From Halobacteriovoraceae bacterium (GTDB lineage: Bacteria > Bdellovibrionota > Bacteriovoracia > Bacteriovoracales > Bacteriovoracaceae): 41,750 nucleotides of DNA. The stretch's first letter is position 1. Each line of letters begins with the position of its first letter. Made by a program: the position numbers and the translations under genes. The stretch spans positions 1 through 41,750 of the forward strand of contig JABGVH010000202.1 of the NCBI GenBank assembly GCA_018646195.1. The letters run 5' to 3'. The notes under the pieces are model-generated. The model was not told the origin of the DNA. It ran no database searches and was given only the letters and a program-made list of their open reading frames with translations. Positions 8,601-16,773 of the stretch are shown here, piece after piece.

Positions 8601-10631
8601 GTGGTAGTACAGAATGCTAGCCCTGATGTAGTTGAAGACGAATTAGATACCTTTGGTCTCGGTTCTAGAATTCTTGGCCGCCCTTTTTCTTATATAGGTA
8701 CTGAAAAAATTGATGCCGAAGTGCAATCGGCCTTAAGTAATAATAATGTCTCATCAATTTGTCTTCCAGGAAGAAATCCTAGTAATGCCACAGTTAGGGA
8801 TCAACATGGAAATAATCCAGGTATCGCAGACCAAGGCGATCAGGTTGGTGGCATTGGAATTACACCAAGCGGTCAAGTAGATAATACTTATTACAGCTCC
8901 TGTGGTGTCTTTGATTCACTTGGAAATTACTTTAAGCTAAATCCACTTAACCTTAATATACCATTGGATAATCAAACCCTGAGACAGCTGGCCGGGGCCC
9001 AAGCACTATCTACCAATTCACTCAATATATTTGAATCCATTACCGGTAAGACACTCAATCAAGACTATGAAATTAATCAGATTACTTCACCGATACTGCA
9101 AGAGAATCGCTGTCTAAGAACTCCTGGTTCGGTTTGTTTTTCTGACCAAGAGTGCGCCCCTTCAAGTATGATAACTGATCTTCTTGGCGGTGTTGATCCC
9201 GAAAATACTTCTCTTTGGTCGATCCTTAATAAGTACGAACTCTATTTTTGGAAAGAAAATCTGGTCTGCGGTCAGGCCGAGCCTAAAGATTCTCCCGATT
9301 TCGATTTAACCTTAAATAGGTGTTGCCGCCCGCAAGGAAAGGACGTCAGGATTGGAACCTTAGTAGATCAGAGCGGACTGGCCCCAGACCCTGCCATTCC
9401 AGTATTTGATAATATCAATGTACCAGGATTAGACAATACAGCGATAGCGGGCTTTGGAAGTTCAGCATTAAACTCCCCTTCTAGAAATACTCGGATGTCC
9501 ACTATTCACGACCTGATGTTATCCGCTTCCTCTACCTTTCCCGCCCTGCAGTCGGCTCCATCAGATGCCTGTCTTACTCCAGGCTGTATGAATACAACAA
9601 AACTGGTAAACCAATGGCGAAACCTTTCAACCACCCTCGAGAGAACCTGTTGCAGTGGTCACTGGATTAGAAATTTTGATAAAGACGATAATGGTGGCGG
9701 TCACCGCTGGGAAGCCGGCCGCGAGCAAAGTATTCCAAAAGAATCGTTCCGCTGTGTTAACTGGCTACAATGTACTGCCGGTGCCAACTGCGGTAGTGCT
9801 CCTGGCTTTAATTGCGACCATACTGAAGAGCCTGACGATCCAGGCTGCCTGGCCCGCTCTATCCCGTCCAATGAGGCCTCTCGAATTTTTGATTGGCTTA
9901 ACACCACGGAGTTAGCTGGTATTCCACAAGTCGCTGTTAAATCAGCAGAGTTTACAGAGCTACTCTGCCAAACAGATCCCGGATTTCAAAACCTACCTCC
10001 TGGGGGAGATATTATTCCCAATATTGTGAGTGCCACCACCAACCCGGTAAACACAGAGTACCTCGACGATGCAACTGGAAATAGAATGTATTCCGCCGAT
10101 GACATGAGTAACTTTGCACCTGGCCTAAAGAAAATATTCTCGCCAGATCAATACACCTGTTGCCAACCTGCCGGAACAGTAATGCCGGCTGACGCTGACG
10201 CTGTTGAGTGTTGTACTGGCTTTATCAATGGAAATAATAATAAGTGTGCTCTTAAAGACTTTAGTAATGTCTCGGTATTTTTCAACCGCTTAGTCTCTTC
10301 CCACGCTAAGAACCTTGCATTAGGTCTAATTGACACCCAGACAGGCTTCATTAAAAGCCAAAGTGTCGTAGAACAACTGGCCTGTACCCTGGACGTCTGT
10401 GCCTCGGGAGTTATTGCTAGAGGAGTCTCACTGTCGAATCTAAAAGTTCCAGCTCACGAAGGTAGCGATAAGAACACACGTAGATTTATAGATGGTAATA
10501 ATCAAGCCACCAATGGCAATGGTTTAGCCGACCTTTATGATGCAGGCCTACGCTGGAATGATGACGTTTACTGCGTCCCCTCTTCGATTGCGCAAGACTC
10601 AGATGAGCTAACAGTCATTCAATGTAACTAA
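5673..10631 (+). CDS. Giant Cys-rich surface lipoprotein, unknown function
   Basis: No family recognised. The product has 1652 residues. Its lipoprotein signal peptide ends in the lipobox LFTG-C29, followed by a basic linker (SRKKKKS), so it should be lipid-anchored in the envelope, probably the outer membrane. The body is Asn/Ser/Thr-rich with many cysteines and looks extracellular and disulfide-bonded. Several stretches share a spaced-cysteine pattern, for example CTSSSECNSKGFDCC (about residue 230), CSVDADCVTRLGWDYVC (about 855) and CFSDQEC (about 1155), resembling the short Cys motifs common in delta-group secreted proteins. A PTPTPLPDP linker near residue 300 suggests separate domains. 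The start is GTG, with GAGGGAG 8 nt upstream. No partner gene sits on the same strand. A role in adhesion or prey or surface contact is a guess. Confidence 0.8.
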   Translation: MIQRFFNSPVIGARTMAILGLFALLFTGCVESPKGSRKKKKSTEATQSNGGTPDVPSFNNSLNFLQSGNTQTTGAFNLAIDSQDSFYLRGQEVDTFVKNGNTSTPHCLVAEFASSIDNQILVTAGMPGFFFNFTTNTQEYYFQFFPANESQNRNFCQTAGLTAALNAAFPGRTIAYSLPTLCPSCTSSLLTSTPIQIRSFAGFSISSVNTGALTIRLSNNATSGIPVGLQCTSSSECNSKGFDCCSIGQCVNDKQVKSGVDTSGNDFLQAQQDILVNPSNIVNYPNFFHICGVEVVPDPTPTPLPDPNDELQARLVELTELFNCTNTQEGEMALCTITHENATTTSTLVTGPDDLNFNFIYTGTTGLPTHSIDRVIYASEVLFSAGTFAKPGIFFGPGNDNFSDTNSVQFNNYQVPLSASTSTMKIRYKVDGTCEKVSTNVARCEKFYVQGQNLGRVDDHFPASNNFILPFYTDTNKTIKVEVDGNPKLIGTNWQLVIATPSTIQFVGTNLQVFDTQNIKITYFVDTSAFDVLGQKQISLERIQDICECQEPNCSLEEVKDTKGVVVDYKCIYPPPVIPTPPLQQTVFLSSKTVPHRYYDSGGVYHAEVKFDTPVQEGTEFKYENNNLLKPNNVSQFIGFNEIYGSINQLGGSPKPAKEVNVVKGKSYDIFVDTGSFATCFFCGTDYYSNLSKIFPQNFLFKGGGYQPDVSATDKVSTPVFRGDDLLFGRACWVPATMIPWTHDTNSDRQLQRLKRLKSQHFLFANGYQRDWYGFDYGSVIGSFDGVKWFSVGNQRRIKAETSKLFIAINGYFGDLTSESSYTVVVSDASTAPSSGSSVSNDFNSDGAECQKFHTCSVDADCVTRLGWDYVCESITSAKTIWPSFDANGLEVPEVQTLEPLNSLFNATVGGSKRCIYRGRGAPCKQNYEIQDIASSYNNTDKLAFHWCAPNNYCQKFVDGAPVGKFNTKIARFGKSVVVQNASPDVVEDELDTFGLGSRILGRPFSYIGTEKIDAEVQSALSNNNVSSICLPGRNPSNATVRDQHGNNPGIADQGDQVGGIGITPSGQVDNTYYSSCGVFDSLGNYFKLNPLNLNIPLDNQTLRQLAGAQALSTNSLNIFESITGKTLNQDYEINQITSPILQENRCLRTPGSVCFSDQECAPSSMITDLLGGVDPENTSLWSILNKYELYFWKENLVCGQAEPKDSPDFDLTLNRCCRPQGKDVRIGTLVDQSGLAPDPAIPVFDNINVPGLDNTAIAGFGSSALNSPSRNTRMSTIHDLMLSASSTFPALQSAPSDACLTPGCMNTTKLVNQWRNLSTTLERTCCSGHWIRNFDKDDNGGGHRWEAGREQSIPKESFRCVNWLQCTAGANCGSAPGFNCDHTEEPDDPGCLARSIPSNEASRIFDWLNTTELAGIPQVAVKSAEFTELLCQTDPGFQNLPPGGDIIPNIVSATTNPVNTEYLDDATGNRMYSADDMSNFAPGLKKIFSPDQYTCCQPAGTVMPADADAVECCTGFINGNNNKCALKDFSNVSVFFNRLVSSHAKNLALGLIDTQTGFIKSQSVVEQLACTLDVCASGVIARGVSLSNLKVPAHEGSDKNTRRFIDGNNQATNGNGLADLYDAGLRWNDDVYCVPSSIAQDSDELTVIQCN

Positions 10632-10633
10632 TC

Positions 10634-11428
10634 TTAAAAATAAGAAAGAAGAAAAAGCGCAAACAAAATTCGATAAATTGAAAATAGTCCCAGTCCCATT
10701 TTCTTAATGAATTTCAAAAAATAATGAATAGTTAAAAGCCCGGTCAAGAATGAAACAGTCAAACCAATACTTATCGCTGACCAATCGACACTAGGATTTT
10801 CAAATAACTCTCTTCCTTTAAAAATCATACCTCCAAAAATAACTGGCAACGATAAGAGAAAAGAAAATCGCGTGGCTTCTTCACGAGACATGCCGATAAA
10901 GCGAGATATTGTCAAAGTAGAACCAGAGCGACTCACCCCAGGAAAAATTGCTAAAGCTTGAAAAAATCCTATTAAAAAAGATTTCTTCCATTGGAATTTC
11001 TGGTACATCGTATTGGTTACGCCCTTACTTCCCCTATAATCGGCGATGAACATCAGAACACCAAAAACAATTAAATTGGCGGCAATCATTTTCGGGCCGC
11101 GCCCATAAACTTCTGCAATTCCTTTTATACCCAAAGCAACGAGAAAAGTTGTCAGCGTTGCCACCATCATATTGAGAGCGTAAGGGAACTCCTTATACTT
11201 CAATTGAAAAATATTAAATGTTTGCCAAAGCAGTTCCTTGATTTCTTTGTAAAAGTAACAACAAATAGAGAGGGCGGTACCTAAATGCATCGCCAAATCA
11301 AAGGCGACTCCGGGATCTGATATTTTTAGAAAATGAGGAATCAGTGCAAGGTGACCACTGCTGCTAACAGGTAAAAACTCTGTCACCCCTTGAACAAGTC
11401 CATAAATGATAGTGTAACTAGCTTCCAT
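10634..11428 (-). CDS. uppP: Undecaprenyl-diphosphatase
   Basis: A 264-residue integral membrane phosphatase of the BacA/UppP family. It dephosphorylates undecaprenyl diphosphate to recycle the lipid carrier for peptidoglycan and O-antigen synthesis, and it often confers some bacitracin resistance. Both family motifs are visible: the N-terminal GLVQGVTEFLPVSSSGHL, with the catalytic Glu, and PGVSRSGSTLTISRFIG, with the essential Arg and Ser. Hydrophobic segments agree with the usual eight-helix topology and the length is normal. The start is 2 nt after the stop of the RDD-domain gene, so they form an operon. It is convergent with the giant lipoprotein gene, with only 2 nt between stop codons and no visible terminator. 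Confidence 0.96.
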   Translation of the reverse strand: MEASYTIIYGLVQGVTEFLPVSSSGHLALIPHFLKISDPGVAFDLAMHLGTALSICCYFYKEIKELLWQTFNIFQLKYKEFPYALNMMVATLTTFLVALGIKGIAEVYGRGPKMIAANLIVFGVLMFIADYRGSKGVTNTMYQKFQWKKSFLIGFFQALAIFPGVSRSGSTLTISRFIGMSREEATRFSFLLSLPVIFGGMIFKGRELFENPSVDWSAISIGLTVSFLTGLLTIHYFLKFIKKMGLGLFSIYRILFALFLLSYF

Positions 11429-11430
11429 AA

Positions 11431-13107
11431 TTAATAATTGTAATAGTCCTTATTATTTCTAAGCATATTTTTTTTCAATTCTTTTATTAAACTTAAAAAT
11501 TTATCGCTGTAATAGTTTCTTTTTAATGAATTATTTACTCTCGCTACAAGTAAGTATCTATTTAAGTTGGCCAATAGTAACTCTTGAAGTCCTAAGTCCT
11601 TAGAGATCAGCCCATAACGGCAGATATTATAGTAATAACGGTAAATGTATTCCTCTAACAGCTCACGTTGCTGCGGATTTAAATCCTGCTTGGTAAAATA
11701 GTCTAAGATATGCAAGGGATTCATTTCTAACTCAGATTTTGGAAATTCAAATATTCCATAATAATCAAAAAACCAATGAGAATTACCTAAAAAGGTCGAA
11801 CGAAAGGCCTTGCGGGCCAACGCCGCCTGAATATTTTTTTTCCAGGAGAACTGAAAAACCATAGAATTGTTGGTGCCAAGGGGAATGAGACTTTCAACCT
11901 GCCCTTTAGTATCAGGAAGTGGGTCTTCAAAAGACTGCTTTAAGCGAAGAAAGCGATGGCTACCTAGATTAACCATGTCGACTTCAGGAGTACTTCCTAA
12001 GTCTATCAATTCCATCATTTTATTTCGAACTTGGACATAACCTCTTAGAAAAGGTCCATTATTTAAAATATGCCCAAAGAGATGGGAAAGACTTAATTCA
12101 AAACTCGACTGAATGAAACTTTCTATTTCCTCTTGCCCCAGAGGATTAATCAAGGGAGTTCTCTTAAGGTCCTGATGGTATTTCTTCCTACCAAATTTTT
12201 TCCGGTCCTGGGCCAAGATTAGGTCAAGTTCGGGATAGCGTTTTACAAAGAGAGGGTTGCCTACCCTTCCAATCTCTAGCAGCCTTAATAAATTAAATTT
12301 TTTGGTAATCTTTAAAATGCCATCGGTTTGATTTTTCTTGTCGTAAATCTGAATATAGGGAGTAATCTTGCGTTTATTCCCTACCTTAGTCACTTCAAAG
12401 CTTGGCAATAAAATAAATCGTCCTTTATTTAAAGAACTTAAAGACGACATTTTAAATCGGTTCGAGGAATAGGTCTCAAAACTTTTAAAATCACTTCTAT
12501 TGTCGAGGCGTTCTTGAATTTTTTGAGAGAAGGAAACCGAGATACCATCAATCAGCGTTAAATTCTGTAACAGCGGGGCAAAGAAGGCCCCTAAAACACA
12601 GAGAGGTATCAGTATAAAAGGAAGCGATGCCGAGATTAAAGTCGGCTTCTCCACCAAGACGGTTGACGTCAGCAGTTCTTTTAAAGAGCGCTTGCCAAAG
12701 AAGACCGGCAGGTTAAATATCAACGCCGGGCCTAAGAGCACTTCCAGCACTACCCGCGCCCCTCCGCCAATTCTCTTCCAAAGAAAGCCACCAGTACCGC
12801 GGATACCGAGCACACCCTGGCCAAAGCTAACCCCAAGAAAAAGGGTGGCATAGAAACGAAGCACCAATGTCAGCAGAAAGACCAATACCGCGGTGGCGAG
12901 GTAGTGAGAATTGATCCAGGCCAGCTCCTCTACAAGCCCTTCACGGGCCAAATAAGAGCTCAACTGGAGGTAGAGCTTGGAGAAGTAATCAAAGGAGTAG
13001 AGGTAGTAGAAAGCGGTGTAGCCCATGGCAAAATCCCCCAGAAAGGCCATCATACGCATGTGAATACGGGCTCCTGGGTTACTTATTGCTCTGACTACCT
13101 TTACCAT
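11431..13107 (-). CDS. RDD-domain membrane protein with large unknown C-terminal region
   Basis: A 558-residue protein. The first 180 residues look like an RDD domain: an Arg in the first helix region (MRMMAFLGDFAMGYTAFYYLY), a second membrane segment (LATAVLVFLLTLVLRFYATLFLG), the GQGVLGIRG stretch and a third hydrophobic segment near GPALIFNLPVFFG. A further membrane helix follows around 180-200 (PFILIPLCVLGAFFAPLL). The remaining 350 residues are soluble, basic and rich in aromatic residues, and match nothing I know. RDD proteins are small membrane proteins, some linked to transport, so this fusion is unusual. It is the first gene of a two-gene operon with uppP, preceded by a good promoter and a structured leader. 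The ribosome-binding site is weak (GTGG). Confidence 0.7.
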   Translation of the reverse strand: MVKVVRAISNPGARIHMRMMAFLGDFAMGYTAFYYLYSFDYFSKLYLQLSSYLAREGLVEELAWINSHYLATAVLVFLLTLVLRFYATLFLGVSFGQGVLGIRGTGGFLWKRIGGGARVVLEVLLGPALIFNLPVFFGKRSLKELLTSTVLVEKPTLISASLPFILIPLCVLGAFFAPLLQNLTLIDGISVSFSQKIQERLDNRSDFKSFETYSSNRFKMSSLSSLNKGRFILLPSFEVTKVGNKRKITPYIQIYDKKNQTDGILKITKKFNLLRLLEIGRVGNPLFVKRYPELDLILAQDRKKFGRKKYHQDLKRTPLINPLGQEEIESFIQSSFELSLSHLFGHILNNGPFLRGYVQVRNKMMELIDLGSTPEVDMVNLGSHRFLRLKQSFEDPLPDTKGQVESLIPLGTNNSMVFQFSWKKNIQAALARKAFRSTFLGNSHWFFDYYGIFEFPKSELEMNPLHILDYFTKQDLNPQQRELLEEYIYRYYYNICRYGLISKDLGLQELLLANLNRYLLVARVNNSLKRNYYSDKFLSLIKELKKNMLRNNKDYYNY

Positions 13108-13211
13108 ATTTCAACCACTTAGGGACTCAGTTATCGCTATTCCACATATTTCTGGCACTAGGCCCAAAGGGCCGGAAAGCCCATCCGATGGGAAAAGTCC
13201 TTGTTTTTACA
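13108..13211 (-). promoter_or_regulatory. Structured 5' leader of the RDD-uppP transcript
   Basis: From the predicted start near 13211 the leader is about 104 nt long. Read on the minus strand it contains GGACT (13200-13196), a hairpin CCCATC-G-GATGGG (13192-13180), a hairpin GGCCC-TTT-GGGCC (13173-13161), and AGTCC (13127-13123), which can pair with the first element. The result is a closing stem around two internal hairpins. That architecture is more than chance would give in 100 nt, but I cannot match it to a named riboswitch class. Confidence 0.4.
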
Positions 13212-13217
13212 TCTATT

Positions 13218-13245
13218 ATTCTACCTTATTCCCCAAAATTGCCAA
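13218..13245 (-). promoter_or_regulatory. Sigma-70-type promoter of the RDD-uppP operon
   Basis: On the minus strand, -35 TTGGCA (13245-13240, 5 of 6) is separated by 16 nt from -10 TAGAAT (13223-13218, 5 of 6). The predicted start is near 13211, about 104 nt before the ATG at 13107. Confidence 0.6.
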
Positions 13246-13274
13246 GGAATTCGGGCAACAGCGCTTTGGATTAG

Positions 13275-13284
13275 GGATTAATCC
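13275..13284. promoter_or_regulatory. Palindrome, possible operator between divergent genes
   Basis: GGATTAATCC is a perfect 10-bp palindrome. A further GGATTA half-copy lies just upstream at 13268-13273, so GGATTA/TAATCC arms overlap. It sits between the minus-strand promoter at 13218-13245 and a TAAAAT hexamer (13295-13300) that could serve the plus-strand gene at 13383. The position suits a regulator site controlling one or both genes. There is no direct evidence. Confidence 0.3.
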
Positions 13285-13382
13285 AGTCAGGTAATAAAAT
13301 GGAAGCAGTTAAATATTCATAATGAAAAGACCTCAAAATGCCGAAAAAATAGGGGTAGTGGTCTCTAAAACGAGGGTTGAAC

Positions 13383-16300
13383 ATGAAGCCAGCAAAAAAC
13401 AGCAGATTCTCAGGCTTTCAAAAATGGCTAAGATTTGGAATGATTCAGTTAATCATTCTAGGTTTTCTGCAAATTCCGACTCCCGCCTATGCTATGGCCC
13501 AACAACATTGGGTTGATCAAATAGGCTCAGTTATCGGAACAGTCGGAAATATGGCCCTCCAGGCCAATCGCCAAAGAAGCTCTCAGGCGCAATCAGCTGC
13601 AGCACTACAAGCAGCCGCACCCCGTCCGGTTCCGGCCAAGTTCTTTCCTTTCTGTCAGGTCGCACCTGCCGGTCCTTCTTTTCCAGAAGGAATGGCGATG
13701 GTCTGTAAGCAAGGTGTTCAGGACGTCAATCAATTACAACAGGCCGAGATGATGGTCTCACTTGGAATTATGCAAGACGACTTTTATAAGCAGCTTCTAA
13801 CCAAGGGATCAAGCTCTCGCGTTCCAGTTGGAATGCAATGTCTAGAAGACGCCCGTAAAAATATGATGTCTTCAATGAAAGACAGAATGAATGGACTACA
13901 GAACATCATTAATAATATCAAGAAACAAAATCAACTCTTTAAAGAAAACAATCGTCCCCTGCAAGAAAATATGACTGACCTTGCAGGCGACCTCTTTGGT
14001 AATAAGCAAAGGGCCGGTGGACGAGACAACCGAAACGATTCCAATACTTTTGCAAAATTTTTACAACCACAATGCCGTTCAATGCTTGGTGGTCCCGCTC
14101 CTCTCAATCAACTTGGAAAAGCTGGTGGCTTGTCTTCAATTCGCGACAAGTACGAAGAGTTCAATCATTCAGGTGCTCAATACCTAGGTAATAAAGGTCG
14201 TATTGAAAAAGACTTAGACCGCAAAGTTCAAGGCATCGCAAAAGAGATCAGAACCAGAGGTATCGATGATAGCCTGCAAGGTTTTACTTCACTTCGCGAC
14301 TCTAAAGGTGCCAACGTCAATCCAGCGATTCAATCAGTCGTTCAAAAAGAAGCCGAGAAATTAAATATCGCCCGTAAGCGTATTAAAGAAAACCTTAACC
14401 GCGAAGTTCCCGGGATGGGAGATCGCTTTACAAACATGGACACCAACTTCAAAACCGATATAAAAGACTTCATCGCCGAAGCTGGTACTCACCTTCGCAA
14501 AGAATTTGTTTCCGACTGTGTCACTGGAAACGGACAAACCAACTTTGGAGTAACTCCTGCTCAGGTTCTTAAAGGCCTACGTCAGGTTGGTGTCAGTGGT
14601 GGTAACACTATGGACGTTTACCTTACTCAATATAATAATATTATGGCATTAGATGCTCCTATCCAAGATAAGCTAGTCCAACTTGAAAGACTGGCCAAGC
14701 AGCACCCTGATGTTGTTCTCGAAACTAAAAACTTTGACAACGGTAAGAAAGAAGACCTGACTCCATTTCAGGTTTTCCGCTCCAATATCAATGCTTGTGA
14801 GCAGGCCTTTGAACAAGATGAAACCTTTGGTAGTCAACAAAAGGCTTCCATGAAAAGAAGAGTTGACCGCGCCAAACGTTACCTTAACGAATTGCGAGGA
14901 CTCGAATCTAATTTTGCAGCTAACCTTATTAACTCAATAAATGACGAAGTTAAGAACTGTAATGGCTCTGACTTCCAAGACGCCGATGGCCAGTGTACTA
15001 AAGGCTTTTTGGCCCCAAGTAATCCTAAATTCTGTTTTAAACATGCCAATACTTGTGCCGCCAATATGCAAGCTTGTTTTGCACAAATCGACGCAGTAGT
15101 GACAACCAAGAAGAGACAACTTGAAACTGTTCGCCGGCAATACAATGCCAACGTTGCGGGTTTTGTTAGCGCTCAAGAAGCTTTTCTTGGCCAAATGAAA
15201 CAACAAGTTGGTCAAGACGTGGCCTTTCTAAGAAGTATCTTCCCTGGAGCTGATTTCGAAATTCCAAAAGATCTCTTTGTCGACCTTCCAAGTGAGCAAT
15301 TCTGTCCTAAGTTTGGTGGAGATGTTCGTGGTGGATGCGATGGTATTGAAAAATTTGCCAACGATATGCCTAAGAAGCTTGAAAAACTTATGGCGATGGT
15401 TGACCAACAGGCGCAAAATATTGACTCGACCATTGGCGAATACATGTCAGGTCTTGCGGCTCAAATGAACGAGAACCGCAATAAATTTGCCAGACTCAAA
15501 CAAGATTGTGCTGGTGCCGCTGCCGCTTTCCGTCAGCAAGTTCAACAGCAAAATCAACAACAGCTGGCCGACTTCAACGAAAAGAAAGGCGAGGCTTCAA
15601 AATTCTGTGCCCGCTTCAATCAAGTGGCAGAAAACCCAACCGCTGGTTGTGATAAAGCGGAAGACCTGTACTCCGACTCAGTCGAAGTGGCCTCTTTCTT
15701 AAGCGAAGAATCTCAGGCCTATATTTCAGACTACAAACGCCTCTGTGCCTCTTCACAAAGTGAAAAGGACGAAGGCAAAGAAGAAGACTCTGGAGCCCCT
15801 ACTCTCGACATCGAAAACATGTGTGAAGACGGTGCTGACAAAGAAGAAATCATGGCCAAGGTTAAGAAACAAATTAACTCCAATTTCCCTAAGGCCTACG
15901 CCAGCAAGAAATCGGCGATCATGGCACTACTCAATGACAGCTCAGTAAAAACTACTGCCAACTTGAGAACTAAATTGAAAGCATTAGCTAAAGGAAACTC
16001 TAAACTAGAAGGCCTTGAAGACAGTGCCCTCGCCAGTACTATGAGGAAATATATTAATCTCGATAAGGGCGGAGCCAATGGAGCTCCCACCGAATCTAAA
16101 ATTAAAGCTGATGCTAAAACAAGAATGGCTGACCTCGTTCGTCCTTACTTAAGTGTTCAAGGGAAAACGAACCTTGCAAATGGATCTTTAAACCTTAATA
16201 GCAAAGCTGACTTATTAGCGAACAAAAGCTCTACTTTAACCAGTGCCGAAACGAGCCTTGGAGATGCCTCTAAATGGTATGACAAGGTTAAGACTGCTGC

Positions 16301-16655
16301 AGGAGAAGTAAAGGATGGTATTTGTGGAATCTCTAAAGCTAAGGCAGTTGCTGCAGCTTTGAACGACAGCGAAACGGCAGCTGAATTTGAGTCCTCTGTC
16401 ACAAAAAACGAAGAAAAATTTAAGAAAGATTCTGGATTCAAATCCATTGGAAGAAGCATTGCCAGCATGAGGCTTCAAAGTCAGAAGCCTGACTTCAGTG
16501 AGCTCGGTGAACGCTTTGGCGGAGAAGTTAGCTGTGTCGCCACCAACGGAGGCGCTCAAGGTAAGGGCGGCTTGGCCGGAGCGCTACAAGGGTTCGACCA
16601 ATGTATCATCAGTGGCGGTGCCAACTGTGGTTCAGCATTTGGTATAGCAAAATAG
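13383..16655 (+). CDS. Very large periplasmic helical protein, unknown function
   Basis: No family recognised. I prefer ATG 13383 (1090 residues) because GAGGG at 13372-13376 is then 6 nt away; an in-frame TTG at 13377 would have no spacer. A Sec signal peptide with a long basic n-region ends at about PTPAYA, cleaved before MAQQHW. The mature protein is Gln/Lys/Asp-rich and mostly predicted helical, with long coiled-coil-like stretches (around residues 160-190, 590-640 and 690-760). It has scattered cysteines that could form disulfides, and Ala/Gly-rich regions near residues 70-85 and at the end. There is no lipobox and no transmembrane anchor after the signal. It is the first gene of a three-gene plus-strand group with the metallopeptidase lipoprotein (118 nt downstream). 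A filamentous or scaffold role in the periplasm or outside is possible. Confidence 0.75.
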   Translation: MKPAKNSRFSGFQKWLRFGMIQLIILGFLQIPTPAYAMAQQHWVDQIGSVIGTVGNMALQANRQRSSQAQSAAALQAAAPRPVPAKFFPFCQVAPAGPSFPEGMAMVCKQGVQDVNQLQQAEMMVSLGIMQDDFYKQLLTKGSSSRVPVGMQCLEDARKNMMSSMKDRMNGLQNIINNIKKQNQLFKENNRPLQENMTDLAGDLFGNKQRAGGRDNRNDSNTFAKFLQPQCRSMLGGPAPLNQLGKAGGLSSIRDKYEEFNHSGAQYLGNKGRIEKDLDRKVQGIAKEIRTRGIDDSLQGFTSLRDSKGANVNPAIQSVVQKEAEKLNIARKRIKENLNREVPGMGDRFTNMDTNFKTDIKDFIAEAGTHLRKEFVSDCVTGNGQTNFGVTPAQVLKGLRQVGVSGGNTMDVYLTQYNNIMALDAPIQDKLVQLERLAKQHPDVVLETKNFDNGKKEDLTPFQVFRSNINACEQAFEQDETFGSQQKASMKRRVDRAKRYLNELRGLESNFAANLINSINDEVKNCNGSDFQDADGQCTKGFLAPSNPKFCFKHANTCAANMQACFAQIDAVVTTKKRQLETVRRQYNANVAGFVSAQEAFLGQMKQQVGQDVAFLRSIFPGADFEIPKDLFVDLPSEQFCPKFGGDVRGGCDGIEKFANDMPKKLEKLMAMVDQQAQNIDSTIGEYMSGLAAQMNENRNKFARLKQDCAGAAAAFRQQVQQQNQQQLADFNEKKGEASKFCARFNQVAENPTAGCDKAEDLYSDSVEVASFLSEESQAYISDYKRLCASSQSEKDEGKEEDSGAPTLDIENMCEDGADKEEIMAKVKKQINSNFPKAYASKKSAIMALLNDSSVKTTANLRTKLKALAKGNSKLEGLEDSALASTMRKYINLDKGGANGAPTESKIKADAKTRMADLVRPYLSVQGKTNLANGSLNLNSKADLLANKSSTLTSAETSLGDASKWYDKVKTAAGEVKDGICGISKAKAVAAALNDSETAAEFESSVTKNEEKFKKDSGFKSIGRSIASMRLQSQKPDFSELGERFGGEVSCVATNGGAQGKGGLAGALQGFDQCIISGGANCGSAFGIAK

Positions 16656-16741
16656 ATAATGAGAGTAAGAAGAGAATATTAATCGCTTTTGCACAACAGG
16701 AGAAAGGCGGATTAGAGAGAGACATTTAACCCCACACGTCC

Positions 16742-16758
16742 ATTGGTCTACGACCAAT
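16742..16758 (+). promoter_or_regulatory. Hairpin just upstream of the metallopeptidase start
   Basis: ATTGGTC-TAC-GACCAAT is a perfect 7-bp stem with a 3-nt loop, ending 15 nt before ATG 16774. No T-run follows, so it is not an ordinary terminator. The start has only a weak ribosome-binding site (AGCGG at 16762-16766), so the hairpin may influence initiation or mark a processing site between the two cistrons. Confidence 0.4.
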
Positions 16759-16773
16759 CGAAGCGGCAACCCC

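Noticed and set aside
13161-13200. A cyclic-di-GMP (GEMM) or guanidine-II riboswitch in the hairpin region upstream of the RDD gene
   Set aside because: The conserved loop sequences of those classes are absent on both strands; only the general multi-hairpin shape is similar.
13322-13516. A 64-codon frame (ATG 13322) overlapping the start of the 1090-residue protein gene
   Set aside because: There is no ribosome-binding site, it has no recognisable product, and most of it lies out of frame inside the signal-peptide region of the real gene.
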